Shown here one piece after another: positions 1-8,806 of a stretch of DNA of 64,000 nucleotides (positions within the stretch are counted from its first letter, which is position 1; each line of letters starts with the position of its first letter). Made by a program: the position numbers and the translations under genes. The stretch covers positions 2,294,001 to 2,358,000 of the forward strand of contig NZ_CP130821.1 in the NCBI RefSeq assembly GCF_004151275.2. The letters are read 5' to 3'. The stretch comes from Flavobacterium dauae. Its GTDB lineage: Bacteria > Bacteroidota > Bacteroidia > Flavobacteriales > Flavobacteriaceae. The notes below the pieces were generated by a model that saw nothing but the letters and a program-made list of their open reading frames with translations, did no database searches and was not told where the DNA came from.

Positions 1-1
1 T

Positions 2-1153
2 GTTGGAAAAGATTATTTCCAAACAGTAAAAAATCTTGTAAATGAATTCTCTGAAGTAGTAAAAAACAAATCGAATGAATTAAATTCAGAATTGAATCAA
101 AAGATTGAAAGTTTAAAAGTAGAATTACAAAAGTGGTCAGAAAAGGAAAAAGAAATACAAGAAAAAATTGATTTAAAAAAGGCTCAATTTGAGCAACAAG
201 GAATTCCTTTTGATTTAGGCAAAATAAATCAAATTTCTAAAGATATATTAGATTATCAAAAAAAGATAGAAAAGCTAGATAAAGATAAAATTCTACTCAA
301 AAGCTATCAAGATGAGCGTATAGAGCTAATAAAAAAGAGGATATCTATAAAAGAAGATATATTACGCATAAGAAAAGAGTTTTCAAAAAAAGCCAATGAA
401 AATCTTAAAAATACAATCGAAGGTTTTTTTATAACAATTAAATACAAAAGCGGACTATATTCAACAGAATTAGAAGAATTATTAAAGCAAAAAATGGATT
501 GGCGTCAAAATAAAAAATCCAAACTAATCTCTAATAATTTTTCAGTATTTGAATTTTTAGAAATTTGTAAAAATAAAAATGTAGATAAACTAAAAGAAAT
601 AAAAGATGATAGTGAAAATTATGTTTTTTCAGAATCAGAAGCAAATTCAATTATAAATAAAATTCAGGAAAATTATAATTATGAGGATTTTGAGGCTTTA
701 AGATTTGATGATTTACCTGAAGTAACAATAACAAGGACTTACGAAGATGAAAATGGAGCTTTAAAATATCTATCTAAACCATTATCAAAACTTTCTTTAG
801 GACAACAACAATCTGTTCTACTTGGAATTCTAATGCTTTCAGATAGTAATAAACCGTTAATCATAGACCAGCCTGAAGATAATTTAGATAGTGAGTTTGT
901 CTTTAAAACAATTGTGAAAAATCTAAGAAAGATTAAGGAACAAAGACAAGTTATAATTGTTACTCATAATCCTAATATAGCTGTTTTGGGAGATGCGGAA
1001 CTTATTATACCTCTAAAAAGTACAAGCGTATTAACTCATATAATGAATGCTGGTTCAATAGATAGAACTGATACAAGAAGTATCTGTTGTGAAATTTTAG
1101 AAGGTGGTGAAAGGGCTTTTAGACAGAGAGAAGAAATATATGGATTAAAATAA
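2..1153 (+). CDS. TrlF-like AAA/ABC-type ATPase, C-terminal part (5' end outside window)
   Basis: The reading frame is open from base 2, so the gene begins upstream of the window; a TTG at 92 is only an internal codon. The first half is charged, lysine/glutamate-rich and probably coiled coil. The second half holds an ABC/SMC-type ATPase C-terminus: a signature-like LSLGQQQS, the Walker B segment LIIDQPEDNLD, and a switch histidine in IIVTHNPNIAVLGDAE. It ends with GGERAFRQREEIYG, an ending I associate with TrlF-family ATPases found in defence-like loci. The N-terminal domain that would confirm TrlF lies outside the window. The ATPase fold is secure; the family name is a moderate-confidence inference. 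The stop codon lies inside the remnant of an acetyltransferase gene, so the natural C-terminus may have been altered. Confidence 0.7.
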   Translation, partial: VGKDYFQTVKNLVNEFSEVVKNKSNELNSELNQKIESLKVELQKWSEKEKEIQEKIDLKKAQFEQQGIPFDLGKINQISKDILDYQKKIEKLDKDKILLKSYQDERIELIKKRISIKEDILRIRKEFSKKANENLKNTIEGFFITIKYKSGLYSTELEELLKQKMDWRQNKKSKLISNNFSVFEFLEICKNKNVDKLKEIKDDSENYVFSESEANSIINKIQENYNYEDFEALRFDDLPEVTITRTYEDENGALKYLSKPLSKLSLGQQQSVLLGILMLSDSNKPLIIDQPEDNLDSEFVFKTIVKNLRKIKEQRQVIIVTHNPNIAVLGDAELIIPLKSTSVLTHIMNAGSIDRTDTRSICCEILEGGERAFRQREEIYGLK

Positions 1154-1356
1154 AACCTGAGGGAACTGAACTTGCAAAACATGCTCTTGATTATGCCTTT
1201 ACAGAATTGAATTTTAATGAAGTTTTCGAATTAGTTAGAGACCAACACTTTGCTTCAATTAGAGTTCTAGAAAAGTGTAAAATGAGTTTATCTGACTGGT
1301 TGGATGATGCCCCAAATCAGGAAAAAAGTTTAGTTTATAGAATTCAAAAGTCATAG
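1141..1356 (+). pseudogene. GNAT acetyltransferase remnant (3' end only)
   Basis: In the frame one base ahead of the ATPase, an open stretch reads KPEGTELAKHALDYAF, then FELVRDQHFASIRVLEKCKMS, and ends at TAG 1354-1356. This is the usual C-terminal third of a GNAT N-acetyltransferase: the end of the acetyl-CoA loop and helix (xGTELAKxxLDYAF), then the N-x-ASxxVLEKxGM-type strand and helix. No start codon or N-terminal half is present. The upstream sequence is the ATPase gene in another frame, so this is a gene fragment left by a recombination or insertion junction near 1140-1160. Confidence 0.6.
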
Positions 1357-1392
1357 ATTGTTTGATAGTCCTGTAAAAATTAGTAAAAACAG

Positions 1393-2277
1393 ATGTTAAC
1401 ATATAACGAACTTATAGAACTACGAGATAAATTAGTAAATGGTGAAATTTCGTTAGAACTTGCAAAAGCACAGTATTGGGATGGCTCTAATGAGGGGCAA
1501 CGCTCTTGGCATACAAAAGACTGGAAAGAACGAAGATCAGAATTTATTAAAGACAAATGCGAAATTTGCAGTAGCACTGAAACGTTAACAATCCAACATC
1601 ATTCTCATCCAAGAAAATACTCCGACTATTTAAGAGAAATAACAAGAGGATATACCAAAGAATACATAGATAATAATCAAGAAGTTAGTAAAGCTGATTT
1701 TACAAATTATGTGCAAAAAAAATATGATTATAAACCCGTTCCACTTTGTTCAAATTGCAATAACAAAAATCCAAGCGTAAGGGTAAGGAAAACTCCAAAA
1801 TATCGCTGTGCAGATTGTAAGCATGAATTTGATGAAGCAATTTTCAGATCGGTAAATGAACTCATTTCTATATTTTATGAAAATGAAGATGCTTACGAAG
1901 TTCAAGATAAATGTTTTGTTTCAAAGGATAAATGGAAAAATAAGAACAATTTATCCAATATCCGATATTGGTTACAAAGAGAACGTGCTAAAAATAAGAA
2001 TGCAGAACAGATTGAGAAAGAGGCTTTTTTACTTCATGTAAATGATTGTATCAAATATCTTTCCTTTGAAGATGCAATAACTGCTTGCAGAAAATGCGCT
2101 TATAATCTTGATATCAAAAAAATGGAACTATGTCCTCAATGTAAACAAAGTTATAAAGGACTCCAGTATCCAACCTGTATCGATTGTTTGCCAGAAGAAA
2201 AGCGAAAAGCTGCACTAGAAAGTATACAGTTCGGAAAAGAATGGCATGAAAAGCATAAAAGGTTGGGAATTGACTAA
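1393..2277 (+). CDS. Cysteine-rich zinc-binding protein with HNH-like N-terminal motif
   Basis: This is a 294-aa soluble protein with six CxxC pairs. The first (CEIC) is followed by LTIQHHSHPRKYSD, which resembles the His-containing half of an HNH/zinc-finger nuclease fold. CSNC and CADC form a second zinc ribbon. CRKC, CPQC and CIDC form a cysteine cluster near the C-terminus. The middle (about residues 150-220) is helical and charged, with no signal peptide or membrane segment. I do not recognise a named family. DNA or RNA binding, or a nuclease, is plausible from the zinc ribbons, but a full HNH catalytic set cannot be confirmed by eye. It lies directly after the ATPase and GNAT remnant and could belong to a defence-type locus. 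Confidence 0.6.
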   Translation: MLTYNELIELRDKLVNGEISLELAKAQYWDGSNEGQRSWHTKDWKERRSEFIKDKCEICSSTETLTIQHHSHPRKYSDYLREITRGYTKEYIDNNQEVSKADFTNYVQKKYDYKPVPLCSNCNNKNPSVRVRKTPKYRCADCKHEFDEAIFRSVNELISIFYENEDAYEVQDKCFVSKDKWKNKNNLSNIRYWLQRERAKNKNAEQIEKEAFLLHVNDCIKYLSFEDAITACRKCAYNLDIKKMELCPQCKQSYKGLQYPTCIDCLPEEKRKAALESIQFGKEWHEKHKRLGID

Positions 2278-2286
2278 ATATAATAA

Positions 2287-2676
2287 TTAACTTTCTACAA
2301 CTTTTTCAATGGCTTTTCTAAAATCATCAACACCACTACCAACCAGTAGACAACTCGAAAAACCCAAATCCAGAAGTTTTTTTCCTACTTTATCATCATC
2401 AATATCGCTGTGGGCAATTAGTTTGATGCTTGGGTATTTTGTCTTTAATTCCCGAAGCTGTTCCAGCACATTCCTCTCATAAAAATTGAGGTCTATAATG
2501 CAGACCTTTGGTAATTTTTCTAATGTTGATAATTGCGATAATCCGTATTCAATATTCTCCGAACGGAACACTACCTCAATTCCTGAAGCAATAAGGTTGT
2601 TGCAGACAGCATCTAAGATTGGGCTTTTATCGTTGATAAAGGCAAGGGTTTGCTGGGGTTTGTTTGTTGTTTCCAT
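2287..2676 (-). CDS. Degenerate response-regulator receiver-domain protein
   Basis: The 129-aa protein spans one CheY-like receiver domain and nothing else. The candidate phospho-acceptor is D62 in KVCIIDLNF, and S90 in LIAHS sits where the switch Ser/Thr is expected. The usual N-terminal acidic pair is reduced to one Asp (FINDKS). The conserved Lys of the LxKP motif is missing, with LLVGSGVDDF in its place. Phosphorylation may therefore be weak or absent, and the protein may work by binding a partner. It is transcribed on the minus strand, convergent with the zinc protein. No histidine kinase is visible nearby. Confidence 0.65.
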   Translation of the reverse strand: METTNKPQQTLAFINDKSPILDAVCNNLIASGIEVVFRSENIEYGLSQLSTLEKLPKVCIIDLNFYERNVLEQLRELKTKYPSIKLIAHSDIDDDKVGKKLLDLGFSSCLLVGSGVDDFRKAIEKVVES

Positions 2677-3164
2677 GATGCCAATTTTTTAATTTTTGTG
2701 AACCCTACACAAAAAAGAAAGCGTAGGCAATCACACTTACCGGCATTAAGGCACTGGTACGCCATTCCCCCAAATAAGCGGACGCCCACGCCTATGACGT
2801 GAGCGTTCTTACTTATCTGTTCCGGGGTTTAAAAATTACCAGTTTCTAATGCGGAACCTAAAGTAAAAACACTTTAAGTATTTCTATATTTTCAACAAAT
2901 ATACTAATGTTAGCGGTTCCATGCAATCACATTTTTTCTAAATTTTCTGTCAAAATTTCCTGTAGAAAAACACACAAAATATAAGGTTGTAGCAAATAAG
3001 AAGTGGTTTTGAGATATATTTTACCGCATTTTTCATTATCTTGCAGGCTATATCCGAAACAATCGCATAGGGCTGTTAGCTTTATGCACAACATAGAAAA
3101 ATGATGAAACCAGTTAATCATCGTTAAGAAATATAAGCACTGTTTTATTTCTTGACGAAATAAA
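2677..3164. other. Intergenic region between divergent regulators (no gene seen)
   Basis: About 490 bp separate the receiver-domain gene (minus) from the AraC-type gene (plus). The part nearest the receiver gene is less AT-rich and has short imperfect inverted repeats, for example ACGCCCAC with GTGAGCGT, and CCTAC with GTAGG. The remainder is AT-rich. It probably holds the divergent promoters. I see no convincing ORF, RNA family or attachment site. Confidence 0.4.
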
Positions 3165-4109
3165 ATGTGCCTTATGAAGACACCTTACACCCTTCGTTTC
3201 AGGGAAGAATACATTAAAAAAGAGTTATTGGCAACTGAACTGCTTTCTGAATGGTGCCGCTTTCCTTTGGAGTTTAGCCAAAAGAATATGTTTTACCGTT
3301 GCAGGCAGTCAAAAATCCTCCGCCAGTTGTTTAATTACAGCCCTTTCTTTATTGATTTGGTCGAGGTAAATTCCGACAAGCCTTTCGAGTTCATGTTCAA
3401 AGTCCATGGCAAACAGGTGTTTCTGTTTTTTATGCTTATGGGCAATATGGAATTTTACGACAATTCAAACCGCCTGATAGCTCATACCCTTGAAAATAAT
3501 TTTTTGATGTCATTTTATGATTCCGGACTGTATAATGTGAAGGTGGGCAGCGGAACGCATATCGCCTTAGTTATCACCATCCACCCTGAATGGTTAGAAA
3601 AAGTTAGTCTGGAATACAGAAATATCTATCGCATACTTGAAGAGTTTAATAAAGGAACCAACCCTTACCAGGCGATGTACCAAGGTAAAATTGACAGAAA
3701 CCTGCACCGCTGGCTGGGAAAAGTTTATAACAGCCAGAAACAGGATATTGCGGTGTTTGACGGATTTCTCAGAATGTACATGGCACTGATGCTGAAGCAT
3801 TACGACAAGCTGCTCGATAATCATTGGCTTACATTTGATATCCGGCAGTTTATCCATGAAAACCTGACCGATGAAAATTTAGGGATTGATATGTTGTGTG
3901 AACATTTCAACTTAACCAAACGTGCACTGCGTTACCAGTTTATGCAGACCTTTGGTGAAAATATTCTGACCTATTGTAAAAACAAACGGATGGAACTCGC
4001 AGACCAACTGATGCGGGCAGGCAACCTTACCATTGCCGAAGTGTATATGCGAGTGGGCTATAAAGAAGAAAGTACCTTTCGCTACCATTTTAACCGATAC
4101 AAACCCTGA
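3165..4109 (+). CDS. AraC/XylS-family transcriptional regulator
   Basis: A 314-aa protein with the standard C-terminal pair of helix-turn-helix motifs. The first is IDMLCEHFNLTKRALRYQF; the second is LTIAEVYMRVGYKEESTF, followed by RYHFNRYKP at the very end. The N-terminal about 200 residues form a mixed alpha/beta sensing domain with no cupin motif I can name. Start codons are possible at 3165 and 3174. The gene is divergent from the degenerate receiver protein and lies upstream of the giant-protein operon, so it may control either. An inverted repeat lies downstream. Confidence 0.85.
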   Translation: MCLMKTPYTLRFREEYIKKELLATELLSEWCRFPLEFSQKNMFYRCRQSKILRQLFNYSPFFIDLVEVNSDKPFEFMFKVHGKQVFLFFMLMGNMEFYDNSNRLIAHTLENNFLMSFYDSGLYNVKVGSGTHIALVITIHPEWLEKVSLEYRNIYRILEEFNKGTNPYQAMYQGKIDRNLHRWLGKVYNSQKQDIAVFDGFLRMYMALMLKHYDKLLDNHWLTFDIRQFIHENLTDENLGIDMLCEHFNLTKRALRYQFMQTFGENILTYCKNKRMELADQLMRAGNLTIAEVYMRVGYKEESTFRYHFNRYKP

Positions 4110-4194
4110 AAAATAATATTGGTTTAAAGCATAAAATGGTATAGCCGACAAATTTATTTTTCTCTGTGAACGGAAACTTTAACAAAATACTTGA

Positions 4195-4241
4195 AAAAAG
4201 TGACACAAAATTGTAATTCTGACAAAATCTTGTCACTTTTT
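4195..4241. terminator. Inverted repeat downstream of AraC-type gene; possible terminator or operator
   Basis: The arms AAAAAGTGACA (4195-4205) and TGTCACTTTTT (4231-4241) are perfect 11-bp inverted repeats separated by 25 bp. A T-rich stretch follows on the plus strand. The position, between the regulator and the giant-protein genes, fits a terminator for the first or an operator for the second. The long loop makes a textbook intrinsic terminator less likely. Confidence 0.4.
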
Positions 4242-4395
4242 CCCTTTTTCAGGCTATTCAAGATGCTTAATTTTATCACGATAATATAACTAAAGTGTGA
4301 CCCTTTAGAGAATCAAGTATAAATTATAAACGAGATTATCCTTTTTAGTTCCTGTAAAATATACTGGAAAGTAATAACAATTAAAGTAATAAGAT

Positions 4396-7300
4396 ATGGC
4401 AGACTATAATCCAGACTCACATTTCTTTGTTGACGATAGTAATTTATCAAATGCAGCTGCGGCGAATTTGGCATCAGATGCATTTGGCCCTGTCAGCGGT
4501 AGTTCGACCACAAAATATAGAACTACTTCCTTTGTACGGGCATCTGCCTTGACTAAGGTTTTTGCTATTTGTGACGGTGAAATTATGATACAACCACAAA
4601 CAGGTGAACCTACAAAAGTGAATTTAATATTAAAACCTGCTGCATCTGCACCTTATGCACCTGTAAAAATTAAATACTTTATATATCGGGGAGTAAATAA
4701 AAGTGATTTAATAGATAACAATATTTTAGTTGATGTAAATGAATCAGACCCTAATCAACCTATTTTTCTGCAAAAGCTATGGAAACATTTTATTGATTTC
4801 AATATGCCATTTTATGAGCAGGGGCTTATTGATACACCACCTGAAACCTTTCCTGCATTTTTGATTGGTTATGATGAAAGTCAGGATGGTGATACACTTA
4901 TTGAACATTATTTTAAAAGAAATAACGATGGAGGAAATATTATTTTCTATCAGATACCAACTTGTAAAAGAGGTGAATTCTTAGGAAATTTTACAGGAAG
5001 AATAGGACTTGATGTGGTACTGGATTATGGAGACTACGAACTTACTAACCAGGACGAGTTATTTAGGTTAGATTTAAACTTTGCCCGTCAAGCAGAACAC
5101 ATCTTTGATATTGCTAATATTCCTAATTCCACTCCTATAAAAATAAAACGTTATAAAGAATACATTCATCAATTTTTAGATGCTGCCGCATTCTGGGGTT
5201 CACATATAGAATGTGGTAAAATTCGTACTATTAGTGCTCCAAATGGAATATCATCTGCTACTGATATTTTTACCAACATTTTAAATAAGTATCAGACAAA
5301 GAACAAATTGTATTTTTATATACAAGCCGAAAGAACCAGAACATACAACTACTACGATGATACAAGAAAAGTTCATGGCATAGATTCCGCTGAAATTTTA
5401 AATGACACTAATGGGTGGCCTATTATTATCAAAGAAAAAACTTTTTCATCCACGAATAGAAGTCTTAAGATTGGTTTAGAATACTTTATAGACCCCAATA
5501 TCCACCCCTTAAACAGATGTGTTTCTTTAACTGTATTAGTTGGGAATAATGATCTTTCCACTTATCCAAAAGCCGAACGCCCTGAATTCATTTTAGGATA
5601 TGTCAACAAAATATTTAATTATGATATATCTTTGTTATATGATGACCCTACAATAACTGGTTATCGTATTGGGACAGGTACTTTGCCAGGTGGATTATCC
5701 CTCACTGGATCAACTGGGTTAATTTCTGGAACACCTTTAGCTTTCTATGCTAAACAAACCTTAGAATTCAGAGCAGATACTCCTTCGGGATATATTTCTA
5801 GGAGTAAAGACATTGCAATAAATCCATTGATTGAAACGACATCAATAAAATTTGCCTTTAACGGGACAAAATCATGTGCCAATTTTGTTTTTATTTTTGG
5901 AGACATAATTCAAGAATCCTCACCGATCACTTATTTTAATAATCTCTGGCCTGTTAATTTAGGAAGTACCTTAAGTTTACCAGATAATGAAATTAACTTA
6001 ACTCATTGGATTAATTTTGATAGAAATCAGGTTAAAAACTTTGATGATGTTTTAAACCTATCTGCAAGCATACAGCATAAAATCATTTTTGACAATGGTT
6101 TAAATACAAGCCCGATTGGTCCCAATCCACCTACAAAAAGTAGGAGGACTTATTTAGCTGGGATGAAAAATAATACAAATCAAAATCCAAATTACGATAC
6201 AACTTCATTTACAGCTGCTTTCGAAAAGCAAATACCCGACACTGATAACTATTTTTCAAAATTATTTAATGACCCCAACTTTATTATATATAAAGGTAAG
6301 TTTGAAGATAATTTAACTTCAAATGTTATTAATTGTTTGTCATTGTTTAATGATAATGATTATACTAAAAAATATAGTTTTTTTCATTTAGGAATAACTG
6401 AAGAGGAATTTAACAAACTAATATATGATAGTCCTGTTGTCCCGCCGACACCGCCATACAATAACCCGCCACAGTTATTACCCAGAGATGCAGATAATGT
6501 ATTCTTCTTTTTAGAAGAAGCTACAGGCTTTACTACCCCTAACGTAAAGAAATTCAGGTTAGGCTTACAATATGAGGATAATGCAGGTGCATTGCAAATC
6601 CTTTATCCTTCAACAGCTAATACTGTACATGTCTATACAATAGATGGATACTTGTTCTGTTCACCTGAATATGCAGACTACCAACCATTTTTTGCTGATT
6701 TCCCTAAAAGTAAAGCAGAGTTTAGAGTAACTCAACCATATCTAGGTGAATTTGGATTTGATTGGATGAGAATAGGTGATTCTGGTGCTGATGGAGATGT
6801 AGACTATAAAAATCATATTGGTAAATTATACTATCATTCCAATCATAATAAAATTATTATAGATAGCAATGAGCCTGATGGCTTTTTTAAACCTAATCCA
6901 CAACTTTATAGTAAATTAGAATTAGAATACACCCCTTTTCCTACGCAATTTGATAATAGTAACGAGATACATAAATATTATGTCCCTAAAATCACAATTT
7001 ATCCAACATACCAACCGGTACCCACTCCAGGAATTGATTTAGATACACAGTCTATATTTGGGTCTACACCAGATCTCGTAACAGTTAATAGAATTGCTAA
7101 AGTATCGTTGAATATTTCTATTACCAACCCTCCTCAAAATATAGATTTCTTATATGATAGTAATGTTTTAGAACTACACAATCTAAGTGGACAAATTAAC
7201 ACTCAGACAGATGGAGTTTATGATATAAACATTACTTCAAAGATAAGTTTTGGGACACCTCAAATTGTAAAAGTACTAGCACATTATGGTAATAATCAAG

Positions 7301-8022
7301 AAGTTATAGGATTGTTAATTATTAAACCAAATCACCGTTCACTTAGATATTCTAAGAAGCTATTATTTGTAGATGTTATAACTAATATATCTGGACAACC
7401 AGCTCCAATACCATTAAAATTTACTTTTACACAGCATGCTTTACACCTTAAGCAGTTTTTACGTCAAATACATACTACCCCACAATTCGATAGTGAAGTT
7501 ATTGACTTTGTTACCAATCCTGATTCTAAATTCGATACTGATTATGTAGGTGTTAATAGTGTTGGAGCACCTGTAATTATAGGTTACAACCAACATACTC
7601 CTGCTTCTCCTTATGATGTTGTAGATTATCTTTATAACACAAAACTTGTAAGTGAGCAAGGAACAGGCTCAAAATATGATAAACATTTTAAGATCTTCTT
7701 TTTCCATGATGTTGGTGGCAAAATTGATAGTGCAGGCAATTATAGTGGATTATCCGGATATTCAAATGGGACGGATAAATTGGTAGATTTTCCTAATACC
7801 CTTCCTTCTACAACAACACATGAATTTTTACATACAGCCAATGTCCAACATACATTTGCTGCTTATGAAGCTTCTAAATTTGCAAAATTTACCTACCAAA
7901 GTTGGAAAACGGATAACATCTTGGATTATTCAGATATTGGACCTAACCCTAGATTTCCAACAATCTCACTATTTGAGTGGCAAGGTGAGATCGCAAAAAA
8001 AGAATTTGACCCAGAACCTTAA
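4396..8022 (+). CDS. Giant protein (1208 aa) with Ig-like segment and metzincin-like zinc site
   Basis: No signal peptide or membrane segment is visible at the N-terminus (MADYNPDSHFFVDDS), which looks cytoplasmic. Residues 1-400 are a mixed beta-rich domain I cannot name. Around residues 420-470 a putative Ig-like repeat contains LPGGLSLTGSTGLISGTP. Near the C-terminus is HEFLHTANVQH, with H1142, E1143, H1146 and H1152 in metzincin spacing (HExxHxxNxxH). A downstream NILDYSD occupies the Met-turn position with Leu in place of Met. A zinc peptidase is therefore likely, though its substrate is unknown. The gene is very AT-rich (11 G/C among the 60 bases 6301-6360). A small lipoprotein gene starts 11 bp after the stop codon, suggesting a functional pair. 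Confidence 0.6.
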   Translation: MADYNPDSHFFVDDSNLSNAAAANLASDAFGPVSGSSTTKYRTTSFVRASALTKVFAICDGEIMIQPQTGEPTKVNLILKPAASAPYAPVKIKYFIYRGVNKSDLIDNNILVDVNESDPNQPIFLQKLWKHFIDFNMPFYEQGLIDTPPETFPAFLIGYDESQDGDTLIEHYFKRNNDGGNIIFYQIPTCKRGEFLGNFTGRIGLDVVLDYGDYELTNQDELFRLDLNFARQAEHIFDIANIPNSTPIKIKRYKEYIHQFLDAAAFWGSHIECGKIRTISAPNGISSATDIFTNILNKYQTKNKLYFYIQAERTRTYNYYDDTRKVHGIDSAEILNDTNGWPIIIKEKTFSSTNRSLKIGLEYFIDPNIHPLNRCVSLTVLVGNNDLSTYPKAERPEFILGYVNKIFNYDISLLYDDPTITGYRIGTGTLPGGLSLTGSTGLISGTPLAFYAKQTLEFRADTPSGYISRSKDIAINPLIETTSIKFAFNGTKSCANFVFIFGDIIQESSPITYFNNLWPVNLGSTLSLPDNEINLTHWINFDRNQVKNFDDVLNLSASIQHKIIFDNGLNTSPIGPNPPTKSRRTYLAGMKNNTNQNPNYDTTSFTAAFEKQIPDTDNYFSKLFNDPNFIIYKGKFEDNLTSNVINCLSLFNDNDYTKKYSFFHLGITEEEFNKLIYDSPVVPPTPPYNNPPQLLPRDADNVFFFLEEATGFTTPNVKKFRLGLQYEDNAGALQILYPSTANTVHVYTIDGYLFCSPEYADYQPFFADFPKSKAEFRVTQPYLGEFGFDWMRIGDSGADGDVDYKNHIGKLYYHSNHNKIIIDSNEPDGFFKPNPQLYSKLELEYTPFPTQFDNSNEIHKYYVPKITIYPTYQPVPTPGIDLDTQSIFGSTPDLVTVNRIAKVSLNISITNPPQNIDFLYDSNVLELHNLSGQINTQTDGVYDINITSKISFGTPQIVKVLAHYGNNQEVIGLLIIKPNHRSLRYSKKLLFVDVITNISGQPAPIPLKFTFTQHALHLKQFLRQIHTTPQFDSEVIDFVTNPDSKFDTDYVGVNSVGAPVIIGYNQHTPASPYDVVDYLYNTKLVSEQGTGSKYDKHFKIFFFHDVGGKIDSAGNYSGLSGYSNGTDKLVDFPNTLPSTTTHEFLHTANVQHTFAAYEASKFAKFTYQSWKTDNILDYSDIGPNPRFPTISLFEWQGEIAKKEFDPEP

Positions 8023-8033
8023 TAAACAATATA

Positions 8034-8753
8034 ATGAATAAATATATTTTAGTCCTATTTTTTAGCCTTATTGCTTTACAATGTAAATCACAAAAATTAA
8101 ATCCAGAAAATATGAATACTATAGTAACTCCAGAATTTAAGAGATTTGATTATAAAAAGATCGAAGACTTAAAAGAAAAATATAATTCAAATATAAACTT
8201 ATCATCAGTTAGAAAAGATTCAACAGCTGATTTTAAATTTACTAAAGAATATAAAGATTATCAATTATTAGAATACGACAAAAATGGAAATCTTCATCAA
8301 AAAACGATTCTTAAAGAGGACAATAGTGTTGAAATATATCAAAAACTTACTCCATTTCTAGATTATTATGAAAGGTACTTCTCCGATGGCAACATAGCTG
8401 TTAAAGGCATTACATCATGGTTAGGTTTTGGAATTGGAAAACAATATATATTTACGAAAGATGGTAAGATTCGTAATAAAAAAGACTTTGATGAAGGTTT
8501 TAAGTTTACTTTTAACGATTTGTTAAATTATTGTAATGAAAATGAAATAGATCTTGCAAGTGAATGTGAATTTCCACATCGAGTTGTAAAAACTCAAGAT
8601 AACAGTAATAAGAAATATTGGATAATAGAATATTGTAATAGTAGACTTGGTAGAATTGATAGTTTTAAAATTGATGGTGAAACAGGAAAAGTAATCCTAA
8701 AACATTCTGAAAATTTCCCCCGTAAAGGAGTTATTGATAAAACAAACGAATAG
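8034..8753 (+). CDS. Putative lipoprotein, candidate partner/immunity of the upstream metalloprotease
   Basis: A 239-aa protein with a hydrophobic N-terminus ending in LIALQC, a relaxed lipobox, so the mature protein is probably lipid-anchored. The body is lysine- and aspartate-rich and mainly beta, with no family I can name. It is translated 11 bp after the HEFLH giant protein, in the same AT-rich composition, so the two were probably acquired together. Its size and position fit an immunity or inhibitor protein, but this is inference from context. It precedes the second giant gene by about 50 bp. Confidence 0.55.
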   Translation: MNKYILVLFFSLIALQCKSQKLNPENMNTIVTPEFKRFDYKKIEDLKEKYNSNINLSSVRKDSTADFKFTKEYKDYQLLEYDKNGNLHQKTILKEDNSVEIYQKLTPFLDYYERYFSDGNIAVKGITSWLGFGIGKQYIFTKDGKIRNKKDFDEGFKFTFNDLLNYCNENEIDLASECEFPHRVVKTQDNSNKKYWIIEYCNSRLGRIDSFKIDGETGKVILKHSENFPRKGVIDKTNE

Positions 8754-8806
8754 ATAAATCATTTCAACCAAAGAAATAATGTAGTAACATCTAAATATTT
8801 TTTACT

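Noticed and set aside
2740..2830. Short inverted repeats upstream of the receiver-domain gene considered as a riboswitch or attachment site
   Set aside because: Stems are short and imperfect, and no known RNA fold or tRNA-like end could be made out.
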